Below are positions 47,127 through 56,935 of a stretch of DNA of 64,000 nucleotides, in pieces. Each line of letters starts with the position of its first letter. The first letter of the stretch is position 1. This stretch comes from Citrobacter farmeri (GTDB lineage Bacteria; Pseudomonadota; Gammaproteobacteria; Enterobacterales; Enterobacteriaceae), in assembly GCF_019048065.1 (NCBI RefSeq), contig NZ_CP077291.1, forward strand, positions 1,054,001-1,118,000. The letters run 5' to 3'. The position numbers and the translations under genes were made by a program. The notes under the pieces were generated by a model, which saw only the letters and a program-made list of their open reading frames with translations, was not told the DNA's origin and made no database searches.

Positions 47127-47528
47127 ATGAATTTGATGTTACAGAACTTAAATAATATTCGTACACTACGCGCAATGTCTCGCGAATTCTCCATTGACGT
47201 TCTTGAAGAAATGCTGGAGAAATTCAGGGTCGTCACTAAAGAAAGACGTGAAGAAGAAGAACGATTACAGCGCCAGCGTGCTGAACAGCAGGAGAAAATT
47301 AATACCTTGCTGGAACTGATGAAGGCCGACGGAATTAGTCCGGAAGAGTTATTTGGTGGTGAAGCCGCGACCGCGCGAACAGGTAAAAAACGTCAGCCGC
47401 GTCCGGCGAAATATCGCTATACCGATCTTAATGGGCAAAGCAAAACCTGGACTGGTCAGGGACGTACACCAAAACCAATTGCCCAGGCTCTGGCAGCAGG
47501 GAAATCTCTGGACGACTTTCTGATCTAA
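47127..47528 (+). CDS. stpA: Nucleoid protein StpA (H-NS paralogue)
   Basis: A 133-residue H-NS-family protein that bridges DNA and also has RNA-chaperone activity. The N-terminal coiled-coil oligomerisation region is at ~20-65 (EMLEKFRVVTKERREEEERLQRQRAEQQEK). The C-terminal DNA-binding domain is at ~90-133, with the minor-groove QGRTPKPI loop. It forms hetero-oligomers with H-NS. A strong hairpin ends the gene. Confidence 0.96.
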   Translation: MNLMLQNLNNIRTLRAMSREFSIDVLEEMLEKFRVVTKERREEEERLQRQRAEQQEKINTLLELMKADGISPEELFGGEAATARTGKKRQPRPAKYRYTDLNGQSKTWTGQGRTPKPIAQALAAGKSLDDFLI

Positions 47529-47536
47529 TTCTGTGG

Positions 47537-47564
47537 GCGGTGAGGTGATCCTCACCGCTTATTT
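47537..47564. terminator. stpA terminator
   Basis: GCGGTGAGG-TGAT-CCTCACCGC is a perfect 9-bp GC-rich stem followed by TTATTT. It lies between convergent stpA and ygaP and probably ends both. Confidence 0.8.
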
Positions 47565-47584
47565 CCCACTATGGTATCCCGCTA

Positions 47585-48112
47585 TTATTGAGAACGACGG
47601 TTCCACGGCATTTTGTCGAGCAGGCGCGCCATGCCGCAAAAGCCTGTCAGTCCGGCAAACAGGAGTCCCGCGCCCACAAACCCGCTGAGCAGAAAGAAGC
47701 CACTGCTGACGCTGTACCCCAACACAACGCCCAGTAACGCCAGTCCACCTGCTGCAATTTGTACCTGGCGCATGAGCGGAAGCGGCTGTGATTTATCTTC
47801 TGCGGTGGGGTAACCCGCTGCTTTCCAGCCATCAATGCCCCCTTCCAACAGTAAGGCTTCTGCTGGCGCGGCAAGAGCCTGCAATTTAGCGGCATTGTTT
47901 TGCGTCCGTTTCCCGGACTGACAATGAAAGATAACTGGCTCACCCTGCAGTCTGGCTGGAAAGCCTCCCTGTTCCAGGGCAGACAACGGTGCGAGATGGG
48001 CCTGCGGAATATGTTCACGCAGGTATTCGTCAGCCTCGCGAATATCAATCAGTCTGGCGCCTTGCTCAATACGGGCCTTTGCGTCGCGTGGGGAAATCGT
48101 CCCAATGGTCAT
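47585..48112 (-). CDS. ygaP: Membrane rhodanese YgaP
   Basis: A 175-residue inner-membrane sulfurtransferase. AAGGAG lies five bases before the ATG at 48112, which is why this start is preferred over the GTG at 48118. The rhodanese domain covers residues 1-~110, with the active-site loop HCQSGKRT (Cys near 65). Two C-terminal membrane spans follow ([18 protein letters not shown] and [21 protein letters not shown]). It follows ygaV by 9 bases. Confidence 0.94.
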   Translation of the reverse strand: MTIGTISPRDAKARIEQGARLIDIREADEYLREHIPQAHLAPLSALEQGGFPARLQGEPVIFHCQSGKRTQNNAAKLQALAAPAEALLLEGGIDGWKAAGYPTAEDKSQPLPLMRQVQIAAGGLALLGVVLGYSVSSGFFLLSGFVGAGLLFAGLTGFCGMARLLDKMPWNRRSQ

Positions 48113-48121
48113 GTTCACTCC

Positions 48122-48421
48122 TTATGGACAATAGACGTTTTTCAATGTGGCAATGAGTGAATTCACCGCTGCATTTTTAATGAAATAGAGAATGCGCTGG
48201 GCGTCGCGCTGGCTGTCAATCAGACCTTCTTCGCGCATTTTCGCCAGATGCTGTGAGGTGGCCGACGGGCTTAGCCCAGTGGCGCGCGCCAGATCTCCCG
48301 CGCTGGTACCCGGTGAGCCGCAAAGCATACACAGGATCAGCAGTCGCTTAGGGTTGCTCATCGCTTTCAGTAGAGTCGCCGCCTGTTCAGCGCTGGCCTG
48401 GAGTTGTTCAAGTTCGTTCAT
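48122..48421 (-). CDS. ygaV: ArsR-family repressor YgaV
   Basis: A 99-residue winged helix-turn-helix protein (LARATGLSPSATSQHLAKMREEGL). In E. coli it represses its own ygaVP operon and responds to tributyltin and reactive sulfur. Cysteines near residue 31-34 (LCMLCGSPG) may sense thiol-reactive signals. It heads the operon with the rhodanese gene. Confidence 0.93.
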   Translation of the reverse strand: MNELEQLQASAEQAATLLKAMSNPKRLLILCMLCGSPGTSAGDLARATGLSPSATSQHLAKMREEGLIDSQRDAQRILYFIKNAAVNSLIATLKNVYCP

Positions 48422-48602
48422 AGTTATTTTAGGTTTTGCTAAATTAAGTAAATTCTAAAATAAAAGCGAAATGCATGCCAGCGTAAAAAGCGTAAAAGAG
48501 GGTAAAAGCGCGAGAGGAGACTGGCGATCTCCGCTAAGCTCACTACGCTTAGAGATAAAATCTCTTTTTAAACAATAAGTAATTTTTCTTTTTGGAGTGT
48601 GT

Positions 48603-48773
48603 ATGGGTTTCTGGAGAATTGTTTTTACGATCGTTCTGCCTCCGCTGGGCGTCCTGCTGGGTAAAGGGTTCGGCTGGGCGTTTATCCTTAATATCATTCT
48701 GACCCTGCTGGGTTATATCCCGGGTCTGATTCACGCGTTCTGGGTGCAAACCCGTCCTTCAACGCTTTCTTAA
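48603..48773 (+). CDS. yqaE: Pmp3-family small membrane protein YqaE
   Basis: A 56-residue protein beginning MGFWRIVFTIVLPPLGVLLG. Two hydrophobic spans and the Pmp3/UPF0057 motif (PPLGVLLGKGFGWAF) are clear. It is a stress-induced small membrane protein whose role is not firmly known; family members affect membrane potential. A GGAG site is upstream of the ATG, and it is slightly longer at the C-terminus (QTRPSTLS) than the E. coli form. Confidence 0.93.
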   Translation: MGFWRIVFTIVLPPLGVLLGKGFGWAFILNIILTLLGYIPGLIHAFWVQTRPSTLS

Positions 48774-48786
48774 TCGTCATGGGACA

Positions 48787-48811
48787 GCCCGATAGTGCGA
48801 CGTTATCGGGC
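48787..48811 (+). terminator. Hairpin after yqaE
   Basis: GCCCGATA and TATCGGGC form an 8-bp stem 13 bases past the yqaE stop; there is no U-run, so efficiency is unsure. Confidence 0.5.
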
Positions 48812-48896
48812 CACGCCTGTCACCGCGCGATCGGAATGTTAAGCGAAACTTTCTGCTACACTTCGTGAGTGTTTATTGTCAATGATCGAGGTGGAT

Positions 48897-49346
48897 ATGG
48901 GACTTTTCAACTTTGTAAAAGACGCTGGGGAAAAACTGTGGGATGCGGTAACCGGCAATCACGATAAAGACGATTTAGCAAAAAAGGTGCAGGACCACCT
49001 GAATAAAACCGGTATTCCGGATGCCGACAAGGTTAATGTACACATTGCCGATGGTAAGGCAACGGTGACAGGCGATGGATTAAGCCAGGAAGCAAAAGAA
49101 AAGATCCTGATTGCGGTCGGGAATATTTCCGGGATTGCCAGCGTGGAGGATCAGGTTAAAACCGACGCGCCTGCCGCAGAGAGTCAATTCTATACAGTGA
49201 AATCTGGCGATACGCTGAGCGCTATTTCAAAACAGGTTTATGGCAATGCCAACCTGTATAACAAAATCTTTGAGGCGAATAAGCCAATGCTTAAAAGCCC
49301 GGATAAAATTTATCCCGGCCAGGTTTTGCGTATTCCGGAGGAATAA
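48897..49346 (+). CDS. kbp: Potassium-binding protein Kbp (YgaU)
   Basis: A 149-residue cytoplasmic K+ sensor. The start at 48897 ([10 protein letters not shown]) has GAGGTG upstream. It has a BON domain at ~25-90 ([22 protein letters not shown]) and a C-terminal LysM domain at ~97-147 ([20 protein letters not shown]). It is close to csiR, which is convergent, with a 6-base gap. Confidence 0.95.
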   Translation: MGLFNFVKDAGEKLWDAVTGNHDKDDLAKKVQDHLNKTGIPDADKVNVHIADGKATVTGDGLSQEAKEKILIAVGNISGIASVEDQVKTDAPAAESQFYTVKSGDTLSAISKQVYGNANLYNKIFEANKPMLKSPDKIYPGQVLRIPEE

Positions 49347-49352
49347 GCGTCG

Positions 49353-50045
49353 TCACGATTTTTCTGCCAGCAGTGTACCGGCCATGGCCTGCTGGATAAT
49401 AGGAATTGGCGTCAGCAAATGTTGACGCATGAGTTCACTGGCGCGTGCCGCATCGCGCGCCAGAATTGCCTCTGTTAGCGTCTGATGCTGAACGTGTTTA
49501 TCCTCCAGCATTTCAACCGACAAGACCGTTTTTCTCAACCAAATAAACCGATAGCGTGCCGCGAGATCGAACAGCCGTTCGCGCATTTGCAGCAGATACT
49601 GCGAACCGCATCCGGCAACGATGGCGGTGTGGAATGCCTGATGGCGCAAATCCCATTCATCCAGCAGGTGTTCGCTGGCGTCGCTGGCCTCGAGCTTGCT
49701 GAGCATATGGGCGCGGGCGAGGATCTCAGCTTCCCATTCGTCATTGCCGCGTTCAATCGCCAGACTCACCAGCATCGCTTCCATATTGGCACGGGCGTCG
49801 AAAATATCGAGCAATTCCTGCTCTGACATCGACGCCACCCGATACCCTTTCTGATTCACTACCGTGACCAGCCGTTCCGCCACCAGATGAGAAAGCGCCT
49901 CCCTGAGCGGCCCAACGCCAAGAGAATAACGCGAAGTTAATAAGCTCATGCGCAGTTTTTCATCAGGCTGATAAATACCGCGGATAATATCGTTCTTCAG
50001 CCAGCGGTATCCATCTATGGCCGTCGGATGGGAAATGGCGGTCAT
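49353..50045 (-). CDS. csiR: GntR/FadR-family repressor CsiR (GlaR)
   Basis: A 230-residue repressor of glaH-lhgO-gabDTP; glutarate is its known effector. The start at 50045 (MTAISHPTAI) is set by AGGAG upstream. The winged helix is at ~10-75 (DEKLRMSLLTSRYSLGVGPLREALSHLVAERLVTVV), and the all-helical FCD sensor domain covers ~85-220. It is last in the gab operon, as in E. coli. Confidence 0.94.
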   Translation of the reverse strand: MTAISHPTAIDGYRWLKNDIIRGIYQPDEKLRMSLLTSRYSLGVGPLREALSHLVAERLVTVVNQKGYRVASMSEQELLDIFDARANMEAMLVSLAIERGNDEWEAEILARAHMLSKLEASDASEHLLDEWDLRHQAFHTAIVAGCGSQYLLQMRERLFDLAARYRFIWLRKTVLSVEMLEDKHVQHQTLTEAILARDAARASELMRQHLLTPIPIIQQAMAGTLLAEKS

Positions 50046-50090
50046 GGTCTTACTCCTGAATCTTGTTCCCGGCCTGCGCCGGGAAATCAT

Positions 50091-51491
50091 TTAACGGGTA
50101 TTTTGCAGCGGTGTCTTTTGCCACAATACCAGTTTTTTCCAGCGCGACATAATCGGCACGGTACAAATAATTCCCAGCCCCAGCAGCCCTGTGGAAATGA
50201 CTTCCAGCTGTTGCGCCGGACGAAAGAGCATCACAATCAGCACAAAACTGATAAAGCCAATCACCAGCCAGGTCAGCCACGGATAGAGCCACATCTTCAG
50301 TTTGAGCTCGCCACCTTCCGCCAGCAGGATTTTGCGCATCCGCAACTGGGAAACGGCGATGACCAGATACACCAGCAGCGCGATGGCACCGGAGCTGTCG
50401 ATCAGAAACTTAAACACTTTTGCCGGGGCGTAATAGTTCACGACCACGGTTAAAAATGCTGCGCCCGTCGAGAGCAGCACTGCCACGTAAGGCGTTTTGC
50501 TGCGATTGATTTTGCCCATAATAGCGGGCGCATCGCCACGGCGGCTCAGGGAGTAGAGCATCCGCGAAGCGGTATACAGCGCGGAATTCAGGCAACTGGT
50601 TACCGACAGCAGGATCACACAGTCCATGATAAGCCTGGCATGCGGAATGTGCAGCAGCTCCAGCACCGATTGATAGGAGCCGACCTCTTTCAGACCCGGC
50701 ATGTTCCACGGGATCAGGGCGACGACGACAAAGATTGAGCACAGATAGAAGATCGAAATACGCCAGATGACTGAGTTAGTGGCACGGACGATATGTTTAT
50801 CCGGCGTGTCGGATTCGGCGGCGGCAATAGTGACAATCTCCGCCCCCATAAATGAGAACATGGTGATCAGCATCGCGCTCAGCACGGCACCAAAGCCGTT
50901 CGGCATAAAGCCGCCATGATCCCACAAACGCGAGATACCGCTGACTTCAGCATAAGGGTAAAAGCCGCCGATCGCCGCCGCGCCGAGGGCGATAAAGGCG
51001 AGGATGGCAATCACTTTGCACAGCGCCAGCCAGAACTCAAACTCACCGTAGTTTTTGACGCTCAGCAAATTACTGCCAGTTAACGCCAGCGTGATAACCA
51101 GCGAGAACAGCCAGATCGGGACGCCGGGAACCCAGGAGTTGAGGATGATCGCAGCGATGTTGGCTTCAAGCGGGATCACCAGCACCCAGAACCACCAGTA
51201 TAGCCAGCCGATGGTATAGCCCGCCCAACGCCCGATGGCTTTATCGGCGTAGGTGGAAAAGGAACCGGTGTCCGGCGTGGCGACGGCCATTTCGGCCAGC
51301 ATCCGCATAATCATCACGACCAGTAACCCCGCGAACAGATAGGCCAGCAGGACCGCGGGTCCGGCCTGGGCTATCGCCACGCTGGAACCTACAAACAGAC
51401 TTGCGCCGATAACCCCGGCAATAGACAGCATGGTGACGTGGCGTGATTTCAGCCCGCCCCCTAAATCATGTGATTGCGACAGTTGCCCCAT
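50091..51491 (-). CDS. gabP: GABA permease GabP
   Basis: A 466-residue APC-superfamily transporter with 12 predicted spans, importing gamma-aminobutyrate with protons. The family start HVTMLSIAGVIGASLFVGSSVAIAQAGPAVLLAY and the consensus GSLNSAL-like CLNSALYTASRMLYSLSRRGDAP (amphipathic region) are visible. It is separated from gabT by a BIME of about 80 bases. Confidence 0.96.
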   Translation of the reverse strand: MGQLSQSHDLGGGLKSRHVTMLSIAGVIGASLFVGSSVAIAQAGPAVLLAYLFAGLLVVMIMRMLAEMAVATPDTGSFSTYADKAIGRWAGYTIGWLYWWFWVLVIPLEANIAAIILNSWVPGVPIWLFSLVITLALTGSNLLSVKNYGEFEFWLALCKVIAILAFIALGAAAIGGFYPYAEVSGISRLWDHGGFMPNGFGAVLSAMLITMFSFMGAEIVTIAAAESDTPDKHIVRATNSVIWRISIFYLCSIFVVVALIPWNMPGLKEVGSYQSVLELLHIPHARLIMDCVILLSVTSCLNSALYTASRMLYSLSRRGDAPAIMGKINRSKTPYVAVLLSTGAAFLTVVVNYYAPAKVFKFLIDSSGAIALLVYLVIAVSQLRMRKILLAEGGELKLKMWLYPWLTWLVIGFISFVLIVMLFRPAQQLEVISTGLLGLGIICTVPIMSRWKKLVLWQKTPLQNTR

Positions 51492-51522
51492 CTTATGACC
51501 TCTTTATTGTTATTGAGCCGTT

Positions 51523-51602
51523 AGCCGGATGGCGGCTGCGCCTTATCCGGCCTACAAACCACGCCGACTCAGTAGGCCGGATAAGCGAAGCGCCATCCGG
51601 CA
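51523..51602. repeat. BIME between gabT and gabP
   Basis: GCCGGATGGCGGCTGCGCCTTATCCGGCCTAC and GTAGGCCGGATAAGCGAAGCGCCATCCGGC are mirror-image REP units inside the operon. Confidence 0.9.
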
Positions 51603-51616
51603 ATTGGCTGCAAGGG

Positions 51617-52900
51617 TTAACGTTGCTTAGCCTCGTCAAAGCACTGGGCGATGATCTCCAGACCCTGACGGATTTGCGCATCTTCAATGGTGAGTGGAAC
51701 AAGGATGCGCAGCACGTTGTAGTACGGCCCGCAGGAGAGCAGTATCAGCCCTTTGTCGCGGGCGCGAGCGACGATCTCTGCTGTCAGTTTCGCATCCGGC
51801 CTGGTGCGGTCGCCGTCTTCAAACAGCTCGATAGCGATCATCGCCCCCAGTCCACGAACATCGCCGATTTCACGATGCGTTTCGGCAATCGCCAGCAGGC
51901 CGTTGCGCAGGGTTTCGCCAAGCTCATTTGCTTTTTGCAGCAGATTTTCCTGTTCGAAAATGTTCAGCACTGCCAGCGCGGCGGCACAGGCAATCGGGTT
52001 GCCGGCATAGGTGCCGCCCAGCCCACCCGGAGGGATGGCGTCCATCACCTCCGCACGTCCGGTCACCCCCGCCAACGGGAAGCCCCCGGCGATAGATTTG
52101 GCGAAGGTAGTGATGTCCGGCGCCACGCCCATCTGTTCCATCGCGAACAGCGTACCGGTACGGCCTGCGCCGCTCTGTACCTCATCGGCAATCAGCATGA
52201 TCCCGTGTTCGTCGCAAATCGCACGCAGGCGCTGCATAAAGGCTGGCGAGGCGGCGTAAAAACCGCCTTCGCCCTGTACCGGTTCAATCACGATGGCGGC
52301 AATATCTTCCGGTGCAGCATCATTTTTGAAGATACGGTGAATGCTGGCGATTGCGTCGTCTTCACTAACGCCGTGCAGGGCGCACGGGTAGAGGGCGCGA
52401 TAGACGTGACCCGGCATCAGCCCCATTCCGGCTGAGTACGGGTTCACTTTACCGGTCAACGACAGGGTGTAGTGGGTGCGACCGTGATACGCGCCGCTAA
52501 AGGCGATGGTCCCCGACCGTTTGGTGGCGGCGCGCGCGATCTTCACCGCGTTTTCCACCGCTTCAGAACCGGTGGTGACCAGCAGCGTTTTCTTGGCGAA
52601 GTCGCCAGGCACCTTCTGGTTCATGATTTCGCAAAGCTGCAGATATGGCTCGTAGGCCAATACCTGAAAGCAGGTATGAGACAGCTTTTTCAACTGTTCT
52701 TCGACCGCCGAGACGATCTGTGGGTGCAGGTGTCCCGTGTTCAGCACCGCGATGCCGCCAGCAAAATCCAGAAATTCGCGGCCTTCTACATCCCAGACCC
52801 GACAGTTTTCCGCACGCTCGGCAAAAATTGGGTGGATCTGTCCTACGCCGCGTGGAACGGCATTACTACGACGCTGCATTAATTCGTTATTGGTGCTCAT
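51617..52900 (-). CDS. gabT: 4-aminobutyrate aminotransferase GabT
   Basis: A 427-residue fold-type I PLP enzyme that turns GABA and 2-oxoglutarate into succinate semialdehyde and glutamate. The PLP phosphate/pyridine contacts GSEAVENAVKIARAAT and LIADEVQSGAGRTG (Asp) are present, and the Schiff-base lysine is in FAKSIAGGFPLAG near 268. It sits between gabD and gabP. Confidence 0.97.
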   Translation of the reverse strand: MSTNNELMQRRSNAVPRGVGQIHPIFAERAENCRVWDVEGREFLDFAGGIAVLNTGHLHPQIVSAVEEQLKKLSHTCFQVLAYEPYLQLCEIMNQKVPGDFAKKTLLVTTGSEAVENAVKIARAATKRSGTIAFSGAYHGRTHYTLSLTGKVNPYSAGMGLMPGHVYRALYPCALHGVSEDDAIASIHRIFKNDAAPEDIAAIVIEPVQGEGGFYAASPAFMQRLRAICDEHGIMLIADEVQSGAGRTGTLFAMEQMGVAPDITTFAKSIAGGFPLAGVTGRAEVMDAIPPGGLGGTYAGNPIACAAALAVLNIFEQENLLQKANELGETLRNGLLAIAETHREIGDVRGLGAMIAIELFEDGDRTRPDAKLTAEIVARARDKGLILLSCGPYYNVLRILVPLTIEDAQIRQGLEIIAQCFDEAKQR

Positions 52901-52925
52901 CAGGTGTTCTCCAGTCGATTTTTTA

Positions 52926-54374
52926 TTAAAGGCCGATGCACAGATATTTGATTTCTAAGTAATCTTCGATGCCATATTTGGAACCTTCACGGCCAAGACC
53001 GGAGGCTTTGATCCCGCCAAACGGCGCGACTTCGTTCGAGATAATGCCGGTGTTGATGCCGACAATGCCGTACTCCAGCGCCTCACCAACGCGAAAGACG
53101 CGGCTTAAATCACGGGCATAGAAATAGGCCGCCAGACCAAATTCAGTATCATTGGCCTGTCTGATGACGTCGGCTTCATCGGTAAAGCGGAACAGTGGCG
53201 CCAGCGGGCCGAAGGTCTCTTCTTTGGCGACCTTCGCGTTGTCGGGTACGTCTACCAGAATGGTCGGCTGGAAGAAATTGCCGCCCAGCGCGTGTGGTGT
53301 TCCGCCGCTAATCACGCGGGCTCCTTTTTCCAGCGCATCGGCAATGTGCTCCTGCACTTTGGCGACCGCTTTCTCATCGATCAGCGGACCGGTGGTGACG
53401 TCGGGGGCCAGACCGTCACCGAGGTGCAGTTTGTTTACCGCCTGCTGCAATTTCTCAGCAAAGCTTTCGTAAACGCCGTCCTGTACATACAGACGGTTGG
53501 CGCAGACGCAGGTCTGCCCGGCATTGCGAAACTTTGACGCCAGCGCGCCTTCCACCGCTTTATCGAGGTCGGCATCGTCAAAAACGATAAACGGCGCGTT
53601 GCCCCCTAATTCCAGGGAGATCTTTTTGATGTCTTTGGCGCATTGTTCCATCAACTGGCGGCCAATCTCCGTCGAGCCGGTGAACGACAGTTTGCGCACC
53701 AGTGGGTTGCTGGTCAGTTCGTTACCGACCGCGCCCGCCGAACCGGTGACGACGCTGAAAACGCCCGCCGGGATCCCGGCGCGGTTTGCCAGTTCTGCCA
53801 GCGCCAGCGCGGAGAACGGCGTCTGGCTGGCGGGTTTCAGCACCATCGTGCAGCCTGCCGCCAGTGCCGGACCCGCTTTGCGGGTGATCATCGCCGAAGG
53901 GAAGTTCCATGGCGTAATGGCGGCAGTGATGCCAATGGGCTGCTTAATGACGATCAGGCGTTTGTCGGCCTGGTGTCCGGGAATGGTGTCGCCGTAGATA
54001 CGTTTACCCTCTTCGGCAAACCACTCAATAAAGGAGGCGGCATAGCTGATTTCTCCTTTGGCTTCCGCCAGCGGCTTACCCTGTTCCAGGGTCATCAGAC
54101 GGGCGAGATCGTCCTGATGTTCCAGCATCAGATTGAACCAGCGGCGCAGAATATTTGCCCGCTCTTTGGCGGTAAGGTCACGCCAGGCGGGTAGCGCGCG
54201 GTTAGCGGCCTCAATGGCTTCGCGGGTTTCCGCGCGGCCCATTTTTGGCACGCTGCCCAGCGTCTCGCCGTTGGCCGGGTTGGTCACCGCAATGACTTCG
54301 CCGCTATCGGCATCGCGCCACTGGCCGTCGATCAAGGCCTGCTGACGGAACAACGTCGGATCGTTTAGTTGCAT
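52926..54374 (-). CDS. gabD: Succinate-semialdehyde dehydrogenase GabD
   Basis: A 482-residue NADP+-dependent aldehyde dehydrogenase that oxidises succinate semialdehyde (and in this pathway glutarate-derived products) to succinate. The catalytic glutamate is in LELGGNAPFIVFDDAD near residue 254, and the nucleophile cysteine is in GQTCVCANR near 288. It lies 23 bases past lhgO. Confidence 0.97.
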   Translation of the reverse strand: MQLNDPTLFRQQALIDGQWRDADSGEVIAVTNPANGETLGSVPKMGRAETREAIEAANRALPAWRDLTAKERANILRRWFNLMLEHQDDLARLMTLEQGKPLAEAKGEISYAASFIEWFAEEGKRIYGDTIPGHQADKRLIVIKQPIGITAAITPWNFPSAMITRKAGPALAAGCTMVLKPASQTPFSALALAELANRAGIPAGVFSVVTGSAGAVGNELTSNPLVRKLSFTGSTEIGRQLMEQCAKDIKKISLELGGNAPFIVFDDADLDKAVEGALASKFRNAGQTCVCANRLYVQDGVYESFAEKLQQAVNKLHLGDGLAPDVTTGPLIDEKAVAKVQEHIADALEKGARVISGGTPHALGGNFFQPTILVDVPDNAKVAKEETFGPLAPLFRFTDEADVIRQANDTEFGLAAYFYARDLSRVFRVGEALEYGIVGINTGIISNEVAPFGGIKASGLGREGSKYGIEDYLEIKYLCIGL

Positions 54375-54397
54375 GATGGCTTCCTGTCTTAAAAAAG

Positions 54398-55666
54398 TTA
54401 ACGGGTGAAGGCGGCGTGTAAGGTGTCCACGCTACGTGCCGCACGCAGCGTGCGTCCGGGATTGCTCTGGTTTGCCAGCAGCGTTTGTACCTGGCTGACG
54501 ATGTGCGCGCCGATGGGGATCGCCGACGTCGCCGCCGGGGAGGGGGCATTGCAGGTGTGGATCGAGCGCGGGGTGGTGACAAACAGAAAATCGTCGATCA
54601 GCTTGCCGTCCGGCGAGACCGCCTGCGCGCGGACGCCAGCGGGCCACGGTTGCAGATCGTTTAGCGTCAGGCTCGGGCAGTACTTCTGCACCAGCCGCAG
54701 ATAGCCACTTTTGCACAGCGAGTTTTTCATTTCGCCAAGACCTGCACGCAGGTTGTTTTGCAGGACCCGACGAATGCCGGCAGATCCGAGCATCTCCAGT
54801 GTGTCGCTGAGTGAAAAGTCGCGCTTGCGATAGCCTTCGCGCTTCAATGCCAGCACGGCGTTCGGCCCGACCGTGACGCTGCCGTCGATCATGCGGGTAA
54901 GATGAACTCCGAGAAATGGCATTGCTGGATCGGGAATCGGGTAGATCAGATGGTTGACGATCTGGTTGTGCTCCGCTGCCAGACGGAAGTATTCGCCACG
55001 GAACGGGCAGATGATAAAACCCGGTTCGATGCCGAGCATTTTCACCAGTCGGTCGGCCATCAGTCCAGAGCAGGTAACCAGCGTTGCGCCAGTAAATTCC
55101 TGTCCCTGGCGGGTATGTACCACGACGCCCGTGGCGTGCTCTTTCAGGGCGCTGACGTCGGCGTTGTAGATAATCTCACCGCCTCTGGCCTGAAAAATTT
55201 TCGCCATCGCCGCCGCCACGTCACGGTAGCTGACAATCCCGCTGGACGGCACAAAAATGCCACCGAGTCCGGTAATGTTCGGTTCGCGCTCGCGCAGCTC
55301 CCGCGCATTCAACCACTCGCGTTCTAAGCCGTTGGCCGCGGTGCGATCCCACAGGGCGCGCATCCGTTCCATTTCCTGCTCAGTGGTGGCAACCAGCATC
55401 TTGCCGCAGGTGTCGTAGCGGATGCCGTTTTGATCGCAAAAGGCTTTGGTCGCCCGGTTGCCGGCGAGACAAAACTGCGCTTTAAGGCTGCCAGGGGTGT
55501 AATAGACCCCGGCATGGATCACGCCGCTGTTGTGGCCCGTCTGATGACAGGCCGGGCCGGACTCTTTTTCCAGTAGCGCAATACGGGCGTCCGGATAAAC
55601 CTCAATTAACTGCATGGCGGTCGACATGCCAATAATGCCGCCGCCAATAATCACAAAATCATACAT
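54398..55666 (-). CDS. lhgO: L-2-hydroxyglutarate dehydrogenase/oxidase LhgO
   Basis: A 422-residue membrane-associated FAD enzyme that oxidises L-2-hydroxyglutarate to 2-oxoglutarate, feeding electrons to quinone. The FAD motif is DFVIIGGGIIGMSTAMQL at residues 3-20, and the conserved HQTGHNSGVIHAGVYY segment follows near 40. It takes over the product of glaH. Confidence 0.96.
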   Translation of the reverse strand: MYDFVIIGGGIIGMSTAMQLIEVYPDARIALLEKESGPACHQTGHNSGVIHAGVYYTPGSLKAQFCLAGNRATKAFCDQNGIRYDTCGKMLVATTEQEMERMRALWDRTAANGLEREWLNARELREREPNITGLGGIFVPSSGIVSYRDVAAAMAKIFQARGGEIIYNADVSALKEHATGVVVHTRQGQEFTGATLVTCSGLMADRLVKMLGIEPGFIICPFRGEYFRLAAEHNQIVNHLIYPIPDPAMPFLGVHLTRMIDGSVTVGPNAVLALKREGYRKRDFSLSDTLEMLGSAGIRRVLQNNLRAGLGEMKNSLCKSGYLRLVQKYCPSLTLNDLQPWPAGVRAQAVSPDGKLIDDFLFVTTPRSIHTCNAPSPAATSAIPIGAHIVSQVQTLLANQSNPGRTLRAARSVDTLHAAFTR

Positions 55667-55684
55667 CCGCTTGTTCCTTCACGC

Positions 55685-56662
55685 TTACTGGTGAGTCTGG
55701 TAGTGGTGGGTGGAATAAGCGAAGTAGCCGCGCTGGCGCATCAGTTCGCGGCGCAGGTCTGGATGCGACGTAAAGCGATCGCGACCGTGCAGCCAGAACA
55801 GGTTGTTAATCAGCAGGAATTTACCCACCGATACCGGAACGGACAGGATGCTTTTGCTGGTTTCCAGCGCATCGGACAGGTCGCTCAGCCAGACGCCTTC
55901 CTCAAAATCTTTTGGTTGTACGAACTGGTCGATGTAGCGCATGACCGGGCGTCCCTGCTGATCGACGTCAAACACCGGGTGGAACACATCATGACTGACG
56001 TTCTTACTGGGCGGCGCGGCGAAACGCATCGGACGACGAGCCAGGGGATGGCTGAAGTACTTGTCGAGATGCTCCCAGTCGTCGAGATGCAGCAGCAACG
56101 AGTTGCCGCCGGTCATATTCTGCTCGTCGATCTTCATCATCAGCACGTAATCGGTGATCTCTTCGACGTAGGTGCCGTCGTTATGCAACTCCATTACGCG
56201 ATGCGGCTGGCGCAGATAGCTGTCTGAGTTATCGACATTTTTCACCACGAAGCGCGCATAGTACTGACCACTCATGGCATCAAAGTTGGAGCGTCCAACC
56301 AGATGCGCCACCGCCGTTGCCAGTTTGACCATCTCGTCAGCCTGCGCCACGTCATTGATGCCTTCCGCATTGATCAGTAACGCACCCTCAGCGCGATCGA
56401 GCAGCGTTTTCAGCAGCAGCGGCTGCAGTTGGTTGTCGCACAGATCGTCGAGGATCTTGCCCACTTTGAAGCGCAGGAACGATTTATATTCCAGTGCCTG
56501 CACCGGCCACTGCGCGACCTGCTGGAGAAAGTGTTCCGTTGTCCGGGCGGAAAAGGTTAGCTCCAGCAGACGCGGAGACTGGGCTGACGGTTTCAGCGTA
56601 AACCCATTGTCGTATTGGCCTGGATCCTCAGCATTCGGTTTAACGGCAGTCAGTGCATTCAT
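55685..56662 (-). CDS. glaH: Glutarate 2-hydroxylase GlaH (CsiD)
   Basis: A 325-residue Fe(II)/2-oxoglutarate oxygenase that hydroxylates glutarate to L-2-hydroxyglutarate. The iron triad is visible: H160-x-D162 in ELHNDGTY and H292 in WLHGRDRF; the 2-oxoglutarate-binding arginine is near 304-311. It heads glaH-lhgO-gabDTP-csiR, induced in stationary phase by RpoS and CRP in E. coli. AGGATCGATTC lies before the ATG. Confidence 0.97.
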   Translation of the reverse strand: MNALTAVKPNAEDPGQYDNGFTLKPSAQSPRLLELTFSARTTEHFLQQVAQWPVQALEYKSFLRFKVGKILDDLCDNQLQPLLLKTLLDRAEGALLINAEGINDVAQADEMVKLATAVAHLVGRSNFDAMSGQYYARFVVKNVDNSDSYLRQPHRVMELHNDGTYVEEITDYVLMMKIDEQNMTGGNSLLLHLDDWEHLDKYFSHPLARRPMRFAAPPSKNVSHDVFHPVFDVDQQGRPVMRYIDQFVQPKDFEEGVWLSDLSDALETSKSILSVPVSVGKFLLINNLFWLHGRDRFTSHPDLRRELMRQRGYFAYSTHHYQTHQ

Positions 56663-56782
56663 CAGAATCGATCCTCTCAGTAGATGGTCAGGGAGACATG
56701 GCGAAGCTCATTTCGTAGCCATAAATTAAAAATATCTACATTTTTGATAAACGCGCACAAAATGAACTTTTTGTTTCTTTTT

Positions 56783-56798
56783 TGTGATCAAAAACAAC
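56783..56798. promoter_or_regulatory. Possible CRP site upstream of glaH
   Basis: TGTGATCAAAAACAAC has one good TGTGA half and a poor second half, in an AT-rich region about 130 bases before glaH. In E. coli csiD needs CRP bound near -68, and the distance is compatible, but the match is weak. Confidence 0.32.
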
Positions 56799-56935
56799 AA
56801 ATATTTAACATTACTAAATGCAGGGATAAGAAAAGACATTCCGGGAGAAAAGAGCGGAAAAGGTTGAGGAGTCCGCAGGTTAGCCTACACTAACGCCGGT
56901 TGCGGTACGTCTGATGCGCGAGGCTCGGGATAAAC